From positions 1 to 64,000 of the forward strand of contig NZ_SKBR01000001.1 in assembly GCF_013450295.1 (NCBI RefSeq): a stretch of 64,000 nucleotides of DNA, written 5' to 3'. This document shows, in pieces, positions 34,110-43,139 of the stretch; the stretch's first letter is position 1; every line of letters begins with the position of its first letter. The DNA is from Streptomyces sp. AJS327. Its GTDB lineage: Bacteria > Actinomycetota > Actinomycetes > Streptomycetales > Streptomycetaceae. The notes under the pieces are model-generated. The model ran no database searches. It was not told where the DNA came from and saw only the letters and a list, made by a program, of their open reading frames with translations. Made by a program: the position numbers and the translations under genes.

Positions 34110-35774
34110 ATGCGTGACAGTCAGAAACTGGCCGTGATCGGTGGAGCCGCCGCCGTGGTCCTGGGCGCCACCGGCTTCGGCGTCTACGCCCTCGTGGGGA
34201 ACGGCGACGACGGCGGCGGCGACAAGGACAAGGGCAGCGTCTCCGCCGCTGGCGACAGCTCGTCCTCCGGCGAGGAGAAGGAGGTCAAGACCGGTCCGCT
34301 CAGCTCGTCCGAAGTCCGCACGGCCTCCCAGGGGTTCCTCACCGCCTGGTCCTCGAAGGACGTGCGGAAGGCCGCCGGACTCACCAACGACAAGGCCGCG
34401 GCCGCCAAGGGGCTGAAGGGGCTCCACGACGAGGCGCGGCTGCGGAACCTGAAACTGACCCCGCGCCCCGCCTCGGACACCAAGGTGTCCTACAACGTCG
34501 CCGGTCAGTTGGAGTACGGCGAGGAGCGGGCCTCCTGGCAGTACGACACGGCGCTGAAGGTCGTGCGGGACAAGAAGACCGGGAAGCCGCTGGTCGACTG
34601 GGAGCCCTCGGTGCTCCACCCGCGGTTGAAGGACGGTCAGTCGCTGCGGACCGACAAGTCCGGGAACCCGCCGATCAAGGCCGTTGACCGGGACGGCAAG
34701 CCGCTGAGCAAGGCGGACCACCCGTCGCTCGGCGCCATACTGGACGACCTGCGCAAGCGGTACGGCGACAAGACCGACGGCACCCCGGGCGTCGAGACCC
34801 GGATCGTCGGCCCGAAGGGCCAGGACACCGGCACCACGCTCCGCACCCTCACCAAGGGCACCCCCGGCGAGCTGAAGACCACGATCGACAAGAAGACGCA
34901 GAGCGCGGCCGAAGCGGCGATCAAGGGCAAGGCCAAGGCGTCCGTCGTCGCGGTGAAGCCGAGCAGCGGTGAGATCCTCGCCGTCGCCAACACCCCGGCC
35001 ACCGGCTTCAACAGCGCCGTCCGTGGCTCCCTCGCCCCCGGCTCCACCATGAAGGTGGTCTCCTCGGCGATGCTGCTCGACAAGGGACTCGCCTCGCCCG
35101 GCAAGCCGCACCCCTGCCCCAAGTACGCGACCTACGGCGGCTGGAAGTTCCAGAACCTGGACAAGTTCCAGATCAAGAACGGCACTTTCGCGCAGAGCTT
35201 CGCGCGCTCCTGCAACACCGCCTTCATCACCCAGGCGAAGAAGCTGAAGGACGACGACCTCACCAAGGAGGCCCGCGAGGTCTTCGGTATCGGTCTCGAC
35301 TGGAAGACCGGAACCGGCACCTTCGACGGCAGCGTCCCGGTGCAGTCCGACGCGCAGATGGCCTCGTCGCTGATCGGCCAGGGCGGGGTCCGGATGAACC
35401 CGCTCGGCATGGCCTCCGTCGCGGCGACGGTGGAGAGCGGCACCTTCCGGCAGCCGGTGATCGTCGCGCCCTCGCTGGACAACCGGAAGATCGCCAAGGC
35501 CTCGCGTCCGATGAAGCCCAAGGTGGCCGGGGAGCTGCGGGACCTGATGAAGCTCACCGCCAGCAGCGGCACCGCGGCCGAGGCGCTGTCCGGCCTCAGC
35601 GGGGACGTCGGCGGGAAGACCGGCTCCGCCGAGGTCGACGGGCAGAAGAAGCCGAACGCCTGGTTCACCGCCTTCCGCGGGGACCTCGCGGCGGCGGCCG
35701 TGGTGCCCGCCTCCGGGCACGGCGGGAAGAACGCCGGTCCCGTCGTCCGCGACGTGCTGGAGTCCGGAAGCTGA
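34110..35774 (+). CDS. Penicillin-binding transpeptidase with MecA-like N-terminal domain
   Basis: This 554-residue protein has one N-terminal membrane helix (LAVIGGAAAVVLGATGFGVYALV), a charged linker, an NTF2-like domain (residues about 65-170, ASQGFLTAWSSKDVRKAAGLT, as in MecA-type PBPs) and a transpeptidase domain with the three penicillin-binding motifs: SxxK at Ser312 (GSTMK), SCN at Ser367 and KTG at Lys503. It is a class B-like peptidoglycan DD-transpeptidase acting outside the membrane, perhaps with low beta-lactam affinity as in MecA relatives (inference). It is followed by a strong terminator and appears monocistronic. Confidence 0.93.
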   Translation: MRDSQKLAVIGGAAAVVLGATGFGVYALVGNGDDGGGDKDKGSVSAAGDSSSSGEEKEVKTGPLSSSEVRTASQGFLTAWSSKDVRKAAGLTNDKAAAAKGLKGLHDEARLRNLKLTPRPASDTKVSYNVAGQLEYGEERASWQYDTALKVVRDKKTGKPLVDWEPSVLHPRLKDGQSLRTDKSGNPPIKAVDRDGKPLSKADHPSLGAILDDLRKRYGDKTDGTPGVETRIVGPKGQDTGTTLRTLTKGTPGELKTTIDKKTQSAAEAAIKGKAKASVVAVKPSSGEILAVANTPATGFNSAVRGSLAPGSTMKVVSSAMLLDKGLASPGKPHPCPKYATYGGWKFQNLDKFQIKNGTFAQSFARSCNTAFITQAKKLKDDDLTKEAREVFGIGLDWKTGTGTFDGSVPVQSDAQMASSLIGQGGVRMNPLGMASVAATVESGTFRQPVIVAPSLDNRKIAKASRPMKPKVAGELRDLMKLTASSGTAAEALSGLSGDVGGKTGSAEVDGQKKPNAWFTAFRGDLAAAAVVPASGHGGKNAGPVVRDVLESGS

Positions 35775-35836
35775 CCCGCGCTGGCTGACCCTCCGCCAGC
35801 CGCCCCGTACCCGACCGTCCGTACGGTCGACCGACC

Positions 35837-35868
35837 GATGAGGCCGCTGCTCCGGCAGCGGCCTCATC
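35837..35868 (+). terminator. Intrinsic terminator after the PBP gene
   Basis: A perfect 14-bp stem (35837-35850 with 35855-35868) closes a TCCG loop and is followed by CGTTTCC, one of the few T-containing tails here. Confidence 0.8.
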
Positions 35869-36041
35869 CGTTTCCGGGACGGGAGCGGCGCGGGAGCGGG
35901 ACGTGAGCGGGCCCGGTGGACCGGCGCGTGCGGGGCCGGGTGGCCCGGGCGGGGGCCGTGTGGGGCGGGGGCCGCGGGGCCCGGGGGACTCCGCGGGGGT
36001 GACTACCCTGGAGAGCCGACCGGCCCGCGTACAGGAGTGAG

Positions 36042-37949
36042 ATGGCAGCCAACCCAGTCAACCTCGTCAATCTGGAGGCCGTGGGCAAGATCTACGGCAC
36101 CCGTGCGCTGCTTGACGGCGTCTCCCTCGGGGTGAGCGAGGGCGACCGGATCGGCGTCGTCGGGCGGAACGGCGACGGGAAGACCACGCTGGTGCGCACG
36201 CTCGCCAAGCTGGAGGAGCCGGACGGCGGCCGGGTCACGCACTCCGGCGGGCTGCGACTCGGGGTGCTCACCCAGCACGACTCGCTGGACCCCACCGCCA
36301 CGGTCCGGCACGAGGTCGTCGGCGACCTCGCGGACCACGAGTGGGCGGGCGTCGCGCGCATCCGGGACGTGCTGACCGGACTCTTCGGCGGCCTCGGGCT
36401 GCCAGGCTTCCCGCGCGGCCTGGACACCGTGATCGGTCCCCTCTCGGGCGGCGAGCGGCGCCGGATCGCGCTGGCCAAGCTGCTCATCGAGGAGCAGGAC
36501 CTCATCGTGCTCGACGAGCCCACCAACCACCTCGACGTGGAGGGCATCGCCTGGCTGGCGGGCCACCTGCGGGCGCGGCGTTCCGCGCTGGTCTGCGTCA
36601 CCCACGACCGCTGGTTCCTCGACCAGGTCTGCACCCGGATGTGGGACGTCCAGCGCGGCACGGTCCACGAGTACGAGGGCGGCTACTCCGACTACGTCTT
36701 CGCGCGGGCCGAGCGGGAGCGGATCGCGGCGCAGGAGGAGGCGAAGCGGCAGAACCTGGTCCGCAAGGAGCTGGCCTGGCTGCGCCGCGGCGCCCCGGCG
36801 CGCACCAGCAAGCCCCGGTTCCGGATCGAGGCGGCCAACGCGCTGATCGAGGGCGAGCCGGAGCCACGGGACACCAGCGAGCTGATGCGGTTCGCCAACT
36901 CCCGCCTCGGCAAGACCGTGTTCGACCTGGAGGGGGTCACCGTCCAGGCTGGGGAGAAGCTGCTGCTCAAGCAGGTCACCTGGCAGCTGGGGCCGGGCGA
37001 CCGGATCGGCCTGGTCGGGGTGAACGGCGCGGGCAAGACCTCGCTGCTGCGGGCGCTCGCGCGGAGCGCGGCGGAGCGCGAGGGCGTGGAGACGGCCGGC
37101 GCGGGCGTCACCGGTTCCGGGGGCGCGTCCGCGCTGGTGCCCGAGGGGCGGATCACCGTCGGGAAGACGGTGCGGCTGGCGTACCTCTCCCAGGAGGTCG
37201 CCGAACTGGACCCGGACATCCGGGTGCTGGAGGCCGTCGAGCAGGTGCGGTCCCGAGTGGACCTGGGCAAGGGCCGCGAGATGACCGCCTCCCAGCTGTG
37301 CGAGCGCTTCGGCTTCGTCAAGGAGAAGCAGTGGACGCCGGTCGGCGACCTCTCCGGCGGCGAGCGGCGGCGCCTCCAGGTGCTGCGCCTGCTGATGGAC
37401 GAGCCGAACGTGCTGTTCCTGGACGAGCCGACCAACGACCTGGACATCGAGACCCTGACGCAGCTGGAGGACCTGCTGGACGGCTGGCCGGGCTCGCTGG
37501 TCGTCATCTCGCACGACCGGTACTTCGTCGAGCGGACCACGGACCGGGTCTTCGCCATGCTCGGCGACGGCACCCTGCGGATGCTGCCTGGCGGCGTGGA
37601 GGAGTACCTGGAACGTCGCGCGGAGCAGACCGCCGCCGCCACCCAGGGCGCTCCGCGCTCCGGGGGAGCGGCACGCTCCGGCGGGCGGGCCGCCGCGCCG
37701 GAGACGGCGGCGGAGCGCGCAGGGCAGCCCGCCAGGTCGGCCGGGGTCTCCCGGGCGGCGCAGAAGGAGATGCAGCGCATCGAGCGGCAGTTGGAGAAGG
37801 TCGAGCAGCGGGAGGCGGCGCTGCACGCCGAGATGGCCGAGCACGCCACCGACTTCGAGCGGGTCGCCGGCCTGGACGGGCAGCTGCGTGAACTCTCCGC
37901 CCAGCGGGACGAGTTGGAGAGCCGCTGGCTGGAACTGGCGGACGACTGA
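36042..37949 (+). CDS. ABC-F family ATP-binding protein (Uup-like)
   Basis: This 635-residue protein has two ABC domains in one chain and no membrane segments. Walker A motifs are GRNGDGKT and GVNGAGKT, signature motifs are LSGGERRR in both halves, and Walker B stretches are VLDEPTNHLD and LFLDEPTNDLD. The linker after the first domain (RAERERIAAQEEAKRQNLVRKELAWLRRG) is the ribosome-contacting arm region of ABC-F proteins. The last about 110 residues include a basic coiled coil, as in Uup. ABC-F factors act on the ribosomal E site to relieve stalls; some give antibiotic resistance, which cannot be judged here. ATG 36042 has AGGAG at six bases. Confidence 0.94.
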   Translation: MAANPVNLVNLEAVGKIYGTRALLDGVSLGVSEGDRIGVVGRNGDGKTTLVRTLAKLEEPDGGRVTHSGGLRLGVLTQHDSLDPTATVRHEVVGDLADHEWAGVARIRDVLTGLFGGLGLPGFPRGLDTVIGPLSGGERRRIALAKLLIEEQDLIVLDEPTNHLDVEGIAWLAGHLRARRSALVCVTHDRWFLDQVCTRMWDVQRGTVHEYEGGYSDYVFARAERERIAAQEEAKRQNLVRKELAWLRRGAPARTSKPRFRIEAANALIEGEPEPRDTSELMRFANSRLGKTVFDLEGVTVQAGEKLLLKQVTWQLGPGDRIGLVGVNGAGKTSLLRALARSAAEREGVETAGAGVTGSGGASALVPEGRITVGKTVRLAYLSQEVAELDPDIRVLEAVEQVRSRVDLGKGREMTASQLCERFGFVKEKQWTPVGDLSGGERRRLQVLRLLMDEPNVLFLDEPTNDLDIETLTQLEDLLDGWPGSLVVISHDRYFVERTTDRVFAMLGDGTLRMLPGGVEEYLERRAEQTAAATQGAPRSGGAARSGGRAAAPETAAERAGQPARSAGVSRAAQKEMQRIERQLEKVEQREAALHAEMAEHATDFERVAGLDGQLRELSAQRDELESRWLELADD

Positions 37950-38062
37950 GTCCCCGGCGGCGCCCCGCACCCGGTAACGCACCCGATACGCCGATCTCGC
38001 CGGACCGGGTGCCCGGCGGCTGAGCCCCCGGCGTCCCGTACCGGCCGCGTCGAGTTCGCTAC

Positions 38063-38090
38063 GCCGAACCCGCCGGTGCCGGGGTTCGGC
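38063..38090 (+). terminator. Possible terminator after the ABC-F gene
   Basis: A 9-bp perfect stem (GCCGAACCC with GGGTTCGGC) closes a ten-base loop, 114 bases after the stop. Confidence 0.4.
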
Positions 38091-38130
38091 ACCCGGCCCC
38101 GGCGGCGTCCCACCGGCGCACGCCGTATCC

Positions 38131-38270
38131 GTCGGTGTCCACCTGTGTCCGTCCGTATCTGTCAGTGCCCACCAGTGCCCGCCAGTTCCCGTCAGCACCC
38201 GCCAGCGCTCGTCCGGTCATATCCGTTCCATCCGTGTCCGTCAGTGTCCGTCAGTGTCCATGCGTGTTCC
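38131..38270. repeat. Degenerate 10-bp tandem repeat in an intergenic region
   Basis: For about 14 consecutive decamers the sequence keeps a 10-bp rhythm around a GTCAGTGYCC-like core (for example GTCAGTGCCC, ACCAGTGCCC, GCCAGTTCCC, then TCAGTGTCCG twice). There is no coding signal. A 10-bp period places each copy on the same face of the helix. Confidence 0.6.
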
Positions 38271-38786
38271 TAGTTCGGGCCGGGTGCCGGGTGCCGGGGT
38301 TTCGTCCGTCATGGTCCGGGATGTGGTCTCTTGCCCGGCTGTGCGGGGTCGGGGGCTCTCCGCTGCGTGGCCGCCGCGCGGTGCTCGTGGCGTCGCGGGG
38401 GCGACACGGGGGCGTTCCGGGGTTGTCGCGGGGGTGTCCCGGGCGTGCTACGGGAGTGTCCGGTTCGCGCAACGGGCGCCGGGGAGCGGTGGGTTGGCGG
38501 GGTGGGGGTGAGCGGTGGGGCGGGGCCGCCGGTTGTGTGGGTGCTGTGCAGGTCATGGTCGGCGGTGGGGGATGGGGGGAGACCGATGGGTTCGCGCCAT
38601 GGGTGTCGTGTTCCGGTCTGGTTTCGACTTCGGTGTGCTCCGGGAACCGGGCCGCCTGTCTGACGTGTCCGGTGATAGAAAGAACCTCCGCTCACTTGTC
38701 CGCCTATGACAGGCCGCATGTCCGATTCGCTCGGCCCGCAGAGGGTTCAGGGGGATCGTGCGGTCTCTCTGACACGAGGGATTGTC
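38271..38786. other. G/T-rich region upstream of the proline-rich membrane protein
   Basis: About 500 bp, strongly G/T-rich on the + strand, with irregular repeats such as GGGGGTGTCCCGGGC and GGGAGTGTCCGG. No gene is supported. Less GC-rich sequence at 38670-38710 (GGTGATAGAAAGAACC) probably holds the promoter of the next gene. Confidence 0.4.
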
Positions 38787-40586
38787 ATGTCGCAGCCGCC
38801 TCCGCCGCCCAATCAGCCGCCGTCGGGCGGCTTTGGCGCGCCGCAGGACCCGAAGGACCAGCCGTCGTACGGCTACCCGCAGCCGGGTCAGCCGCCGCAG
38901 GCGCCCGCTGGCCCGCCGCAGACTCCGCCGCCGGGTCAGCCGCCGACGCCGCCGCCCGGTGGCGCGTACGGCTATCCGCAGCCGGGTCAGCCGCCGCAGG
39001 CGCCCGCTGGCCCGCCGCAGACTCCGCCGCCGGGTCAGCCGCCGACGCCGCCGCCCGGCGGTGCGTACGGCTACCCGCAGCCGGGTCAGCCGACCCCGCC
39101 GCCGGGTGGTTTCGGGGCGCCGGTGCCGCCCGGCCAGCACCCCGGCGCGTACCCGACGATGCCGATGGGCTCGGGCATGCCGGGCGGTCCCGGCAACGGC
39201 AACAAGAACAAGATCATCGCGATCGTCGCCGCGGCGGTGGCCGTGGTGCTCATAGCCGGGCTCGGGGTCTTCTTCCTCACGAAGGACGACTCGGACGGCA
39301 ACGACGAGTCCAAGGGCGATGACAAGGGCTCCTCGGAGGGCTCGTCCGGTGGCGGTGACCCGAAGGGCGGCGGCGACCCGAAGAAGCCGCAGAACGTCGA
39401 GGGCAAGCTGGTGATCAGCGAGAACTCCCCCAAGGTCAGCGATCTGACCACGGCGGAGGGCGGCTGGGCCACGGACAAGGTGTTCGCCAAGTCCGGTGTG
39501 GACGCCATCGTCGGCTACGGCCTCGACAACGGCAGCAAGAAGTGGAGCATCCCGCTCAAGGGCGAGGTGTGCACCGCCTCCCGGCAGAAGACCGAGGACA
39601 ACCGGGCGGCGCTGGTCACCCGGGAGACCAAGTCGAGCAAGGCGAAGTGCAACCGGCTCATGGTGATCGACCTGGACGAGGGCGAGGAGCTGTGGTCGAA
39701 GACGCTGCCCGGTGAGCCCACGACCAACGACAACGTGACCCTCGCGGAGGGCGTGGTCGCCACCGCGTGGATCGGCGGTTCGGCCGGGTACAACATCGAG
39801 TCGAAGAAGGAGATCTGGGCGGCCGAGAACTCGGGCGACTGCCGGGACGAGGGGTACGCGGGCGGCAAGCAGCTGGTCGCCGTGACCCGCTGCGGTTCCT
39901 ACGACAGCCCCAAGTTCAGCATCCAGAAGGTCAACCCGAAGAACGGCAAGCCCACGAAGAAGTTCGACGCGATGCCGAAGAACGTCGAGGCCGTCCGGGT
40001 CGCCTCCACCCAGCCGCTGACCCTGGAGGTGGCCGCCGGTGACAGCTCGGCGAGCGACGTCTTCATGATCACCGACGACTGGAAGGGCATCGACGGCCAG
40101 ATCCGGCTCGGGAACCGCTACTACTCGGGGTGCAGCACGGAGACGGAGTCCTGCCTGCGGATGGGCGTGACCGACAAGGTCGTCACCCTCTCCACCAAGA
40201 CCCACTCCGGGCAGGACGGCAGCACCAACGAGATCATGGCCTTCGACCGCAAGGGCAAGACCAAGTGGATGGTCGAGGGGGGCCCGAACCGCGAGATCAT
40301 GCCGATCGGCACCGACGGCGACAACGTCATCGGCTACAAGCGCCCGACCTACGACAAGGGCGGCGAGGTCGTCTCGGTCGACGCGGCGGGCAAGGCGACC
40401 ACGGTGCTGCGGATGCCCTCCGACAAGCTGGAGGACGAGAAGGCGATCTCCATCAGCTCGATCTCCTCGACCAACCCCGCCACCTACCACAACGGGTACT
40501 TCTTCATGGACCAGGACCTCATCTCCGACCGCAAGCCGATCGGTGACGAGGAGCGGAAACTGGTGGTCGGCTACGGACCCCGCTGA
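38787..40586 (+). CDS. Membrane-anchored protein with Pro-rich repeats and PQQ-like beta-propeller
   Basis: This 599-residue protein begins with a cytoplasmic Pro/Gln/Gly-rich region (residues about 1-140) built of a 33-residue repeat with GAYGYPQPGQPPQAP, one membrane helix (KIIAIVAAAVAVVLIAGLGV), a charged Ser/Gly/Asp linker and an outer domain of about 390 residues. That domain repeats DLDEGEELWSKTL, NIESKKEIWAAE and AFDRKGKTKWMVEGG, patterns of PQQ-like beta-propeller blades; two Cys pairs may form disulfides. Similar actinobacterial proteins often have a kinase in place of the Pro-rich part. The ligand is unknown. ATG 38787 has GAGGG upstream; an in-frame ATG at 38706 lacks a ribosome site. 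Confidence 0.82.
   Translation: MSQPPPPPNQPPSGGFGAPQDPKDQPSYGYPQPGQPPQAPAGPPQTPPPGQPPTPPPGGAYGYPQPGQPPQAPAGPPQTPPPGQPPTPPPGGAYGYPQPGQPTPPPGGFGAPVPPGQHPGAYPTMPMGSGMPGGPGNGNKNKIIAIVAAAVAVVLIAGLGVFFLTKDDSDGNDESKGDDKGSSEGSSGGGDPKGGGDPKKPQNVEGKLVISENSPKVSDLTTAEGGWATDKVFAKSGVDAIVGYGLDNGSKKWSIPLKGEVCTASRQKTEDNRAALVTRETKSSKAKCNRLMVIDLDEGEELWSKTLPGEPTTNDNVTLAEGVVATAWIGGSAGYNIESKKEIWAAENSGDCRDEGYAGGKQLVAVTRCGSYDSPKFSIQKVNPKNGKPTKKFDAMPKNVEAVRVASTQPLTLEVAAGDSSASDVFMITDDWKGIDGQIRLGNRYYSGCSTETESCLRMGVTDKVVTLSTKTHSGQDGSTNEIMAFDRKGKTKWMVEGGPNREIMPIGTDGDNVIGYKRPTYDKGGEVVSVDAAGKATTVLRMPSDKLEDEKAISISSISSTNPATYHNGYFFMDQDLISDRKPIGDEERKLVVGYGPR
38868..39092 (+). repeat. 99-bp in-frame tandem repeat (two copies and a partial third)
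   Basis: Units start at 38868, 38967 and 39066 (27 bp of the third). The two full copies differ at only a few third positions, so the 33-residue protein repeat is perfect. Such identity points to recent duplication. Confidence 0.9.
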
Positions 40587-40593
40587 TACGGCC

Positions 40594-40622
40594 GCCCGGT
40601 GAGCCGCTGAGGCTCGCCGGGC
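40594..40622 (+). terminator. Terminator hairpin after the beta-propeller protein gene
   Basis: A 12-bp stem with one G-T wobble (40594-40605 with 40611-40622) closes a GCTGA loop, seven bases after the stop. Confidence 0.7.
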
Positions 40623-40741
40623 CCACACCGCGACCACGGGACCGGTCCCGCGAGGACACCTCCTCCGGGTTCGGGCGGGCCTCCGAGCCCGTCCGGATTC
40701 GGGGGGCGTGCCCTAGCGTGGGGCCGGTCCCGTGGCGTTGT

Positions 40742-40760
40742 ATGTGCCCCGGAGGCACAT
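40742..40760. promoter_or_regulatory. Inverted repeat upstream of the first LuxR-type regulator
   Basis: ATGTGCC and GGCACAT are perfect arms over a five-base spacer, about 170 bp before the regulator start. It may be an operator or leader hairpin. Confidence 0.35.
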
Positions 40761-40928
40761 GCCATGGGCCGAGGGCCGCCCGTGCGGGCGTCTCCCTCCC
40801 GCGGGGTGCCTCGCGTCCGCCCTTTCGGCGCACGGGGGGCGCGGGATGGCGGAGGAGCGTGTAGCTTCCGAGACAGGAGAGGGACGGATCGGGGGACCCG
40901 CCTCTCCCGATGGTGTGGGGGTAGCCGA

Positions 40929-41624
40929 ATGAGCGTGCGTCTCATGGTGGTTGACGACCACCGCCTGCTCGCCGAGGCCCTCGCCTCGGCCCTGAAACTC
41001 CGTGGGCACCGGGTGCTCGCGGCGGCGGCGCCCAGCGCGGGCGCCGCCGACCTCATCGTGAGCCGGGCGCCCGAGGTGTGCCTGCTGGGCACCGCGACCC
41101 CCGCGGAACCGGGCGTCTTCGATCCGGTCGTCCGGGTCAAGCGGGAGAAGCCGCAGGTCGCCGTGGTCGTGCTGGGACCGGTACCGAGCCCGCGCGGTAT
41201 CGCCGCCGCCTTCGCCGCCGGCGCCTCCGGGTACGTACGGCAGGACGAGCGGATCGAGGGTGTCGAACGCGCCATGATGAAGGCCAGGGCGGGGGAGGCG
41301 GCCGTCGCGCCGCAGCTCCTCCAGGAGTCCTTCACCGAACTGCTCAACCCCGCCGCCGAACCGGACGACGAGGGCGCGCGGTTGCTCCAGGTCCTCACCC
41401 CGCGTGAGGTGGAGGTGCTGGTGCGCGTCGCCGAGGGGGAGGACACCAGGCTGATCGCGGTCGGCATGGGCATCGCCCCCAGCACCGCCCGGACCCACGT
41501 ACAGCGCGTCCTGATGAAGCTCGGTGTCGGCTCGCGGCTGGAGGCGGCGGCGCTCGCCGCCCGCACCGGCCTGCTGGAGCGGGCCGGTGGGGCGGCCCGT
41601 GGAGTGCCCGCACAGCCCCTCTGA
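40929..41624 (+). CDS. LuxR-type response regulator with degenerate receiver domain
   Basis: This 231-residue protein has a receiver-like domain (residues 1-120) and a C-terminal LuxR HTH (LTPREVEVLVRVAEGEDTRL, STARTHVQRVLMKLG). The acidic pair Asp9-Asp10 is kept, but the phosphoacceptor position, normally Asp in a VLLD-type strand, is Gly54 (VCLLGTATP), and the conserved Lys is replaced in GYVRQDE. It therefore cannot be activated by normal phosphotransfer. No kinase gene is adjacent. ATG 40929 follows a GGGGG site; the open frame to 40764 is rejected. It lies 282 bp upstream of galT on the same strand. Confidence 0.88.
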   Translation: MSVRLMVVDDHRLLAEALASALKLRGHRVLAAAAPSAGAADLIVSRAPEVCLLGTATPAEPGVFDPVVRVKREKPQVAVVVLGPVPSPRGIAAAFAAGASGYVRQDERIEGVERAMMKARAGEAAVAPQLLQESFTELLNPAAEPDDEGARLLQVLTPREVEVLVRVAEGEDTRLIAVGMGIAPSTARTHVQRVLMKLGVGSRLEAAALAARTGLLERAGGAARGVPAQPL

Positions 41625-41906
41625 CCCGAGCCCGGTCCGTGGGACGGAGGGCCGGACGCCGTACGCGGGGTACGGGGCGCGCCGCGCCGGGGTGGGTGGG
41701 GCGGTACGCCCCGGGAGGCGGAAGCGTCCGGCGGCGAGCGTCAACCCCCGCGCGCCCGGGGCGTGTTGATGGGGGCGGAGCGGCGTCGTGGGGGGTTCGC
41801 GGGGGCGGGGCGCTTGTGGTGGGGTGGAAGCCGGGGAACGATCGGGGTCCAGGAGACCGTCGGCGAGAGGGAGTTCGCACGTGGCGCAGCTCGACGGGGG
41901 ACCGCC

Positions 41907-43139
41907 GTGAGGAAGACCCCACTGCGGCTCCCGGACGGACGGGAGATCGTCTACTACGACAGCGCGGCCGACACCGTACGGCCCCGCGTTCCGCACGCCG
42001 AGCCGTCCGGCCCCGCGCGGGTGTCGGACTCCGGCCCCGCGCGGGCCTCGGGTGGGGAGCCCGTCCAGGGGGTCCCGGACGCGGTCTCCGCGCTGCGCCG
42101 CGATCCGCTGCTGGGGGACTGGGTCGCCGTCACCGCGCACCGCAACTCCCGCACCTACCATCCGCCCGCCGCGGACTGCCCGTTGTGCCCCTCCACCCCG
42201 CCGGGCGAACCGGCGGAGGGAGTGACCAACGGAGGGCGGCGGACCGAGATCCCCGAACCGGACTACGAGGTGGCGGTCTTCGAGAACCGCTTCCCCTCCT
42301 TCACCGGGGGACCCGGTCCGGAGCAACCGGCCGCCCCGCACGGCCTGTTCGGGGAGCGGCCGGGCGCGGGCCGGTGTGAGGTCGTCTGCTTCACCTCCGA
42401 CCACCACGCCTCCTTCGCCGAACTCGACGAGGAACGCGCCCGGTTGGTCCTGGACGTGTGGACCGACCGGACGGCCGAGCTGTCCCGGCTGCCCGGTGTC
42501 GAGCAGGTCTTCTGCTTCGAGAACCGGGGCACCGAGATCGGGGTGACGCTCAGCCATCCGCACGGGCAGGTGTACGCCTACCCGTTCGTCACCCCGCGCA
42601 CCGAGCGGATGCTGGAGTCCGCCGCCGCCCACACGGCCCGTACCGGTGGCCGGAACCTCTTCGACGACGTGCTGGCCGCCGAGGAGGCGGCGGGCGACCG
42701 GGTCGTGCTGGCGGGCGAGCACTGGCTGGCGCACGTGCCGCACGCCGCGCGCTGGCCGTACCAGGTGCGGATCTGCCCGCGCCGCCGGGTGCCGGACCTG
42801 ACGGAGCTGGCGGAGGAGGCCCGCGCCGAGTTCCCCGGCCTCTACCTCGACCTGCTCCGCCGCTTCGACCGGATCTTCGGTCCGGACGAGCCGCCCACCC
42901 CGTACATCGCGGCCTGGAACCAGGCTCCCGGCGTGGGGCGCCGTGCCGGGCGGGGCGGCAGCGGCGCCGGGTACGCCGCCCACTCGGAGTTCGGCGCCCA
43001 TCTCGACCTGTTCACCGTGCGCCGGGCGCCCGGCAAGCTGAAGTTCCTCGCCGGTTCGGAGTCCGGCATGAACGTGTTCATCAACGATGTGCCGCCGGAG
43101 GCCGCGGCCCAGCGACTGCGGGAGGTAGCGAGCGGATGA
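41907..43139 (+). CDS. galT: Galactose-1-phosphate uridylyltransferase
   Basis: This 410-residue enzyme of the Leloir pathway swaps UMP between UDP-glucose and galactose-1-phosphate. The active-site motif is HPHGQ (nucleophile His219). CPLC (Cys91, Cys94) and a later His match the zinc site, and FENRFPSF is typical. Residues about 25-55 form a Pro/Ser/Ala/Gly-rich insert before the first strand, making it longer than the usual 350. GTG 41907 has GGGGGACC upstream. Its stop overlaps the galE ATG (ATGA). Confidence 0.95.
   Translation: MRKTPLRLPDGREIVYYDSAADTVRPRVPHAEPSGPARVSDSGPARASGGEPVQGVPDAVSALRRDPLLGDWVAVTAHRNSRTYHPPAADCPLCPSTPPGEPAEGVTNGGRRTEIPEPDYEVAVFENRFPSFTGGPGPEQPAAPHGLFGERPGAGRCEVVCFTSDHHASFAELDEERARLVLDVWTDRTAELSRLPGVEQVFCFENRGTEIGVTLSHPHGQVYAYPFVTPRTERMLESAAAHTARTGGRNLFDDVLAAEEAAGDRVVLAGEHWLAHVPHAARWPYQVRICPRRRVPDLTELAEEARAEFPGLYLDLLRRFDRIFGPDEPPTPYIAAWNQAPGVGRRAGRGGSGAGYAAHSEFGAHLDLFTVRRAPGKLKFLAGSESGMNVFINDVPPEAAAQRLREVASG

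Noticed and set aside
38706..38786. Earlier ATG start for the beta-propeller protein
   Set aside because: No ribosome site before 38706, and the 27 extra residues lack low-complexity or family character; 38787 has GAGGG.
38135..39322. 395-residue open frame upstream of the beta-propeller gene
   Set aside because: It runs through intergenic repeats and then out of frame across the Pro-rich repeat of the real gene.
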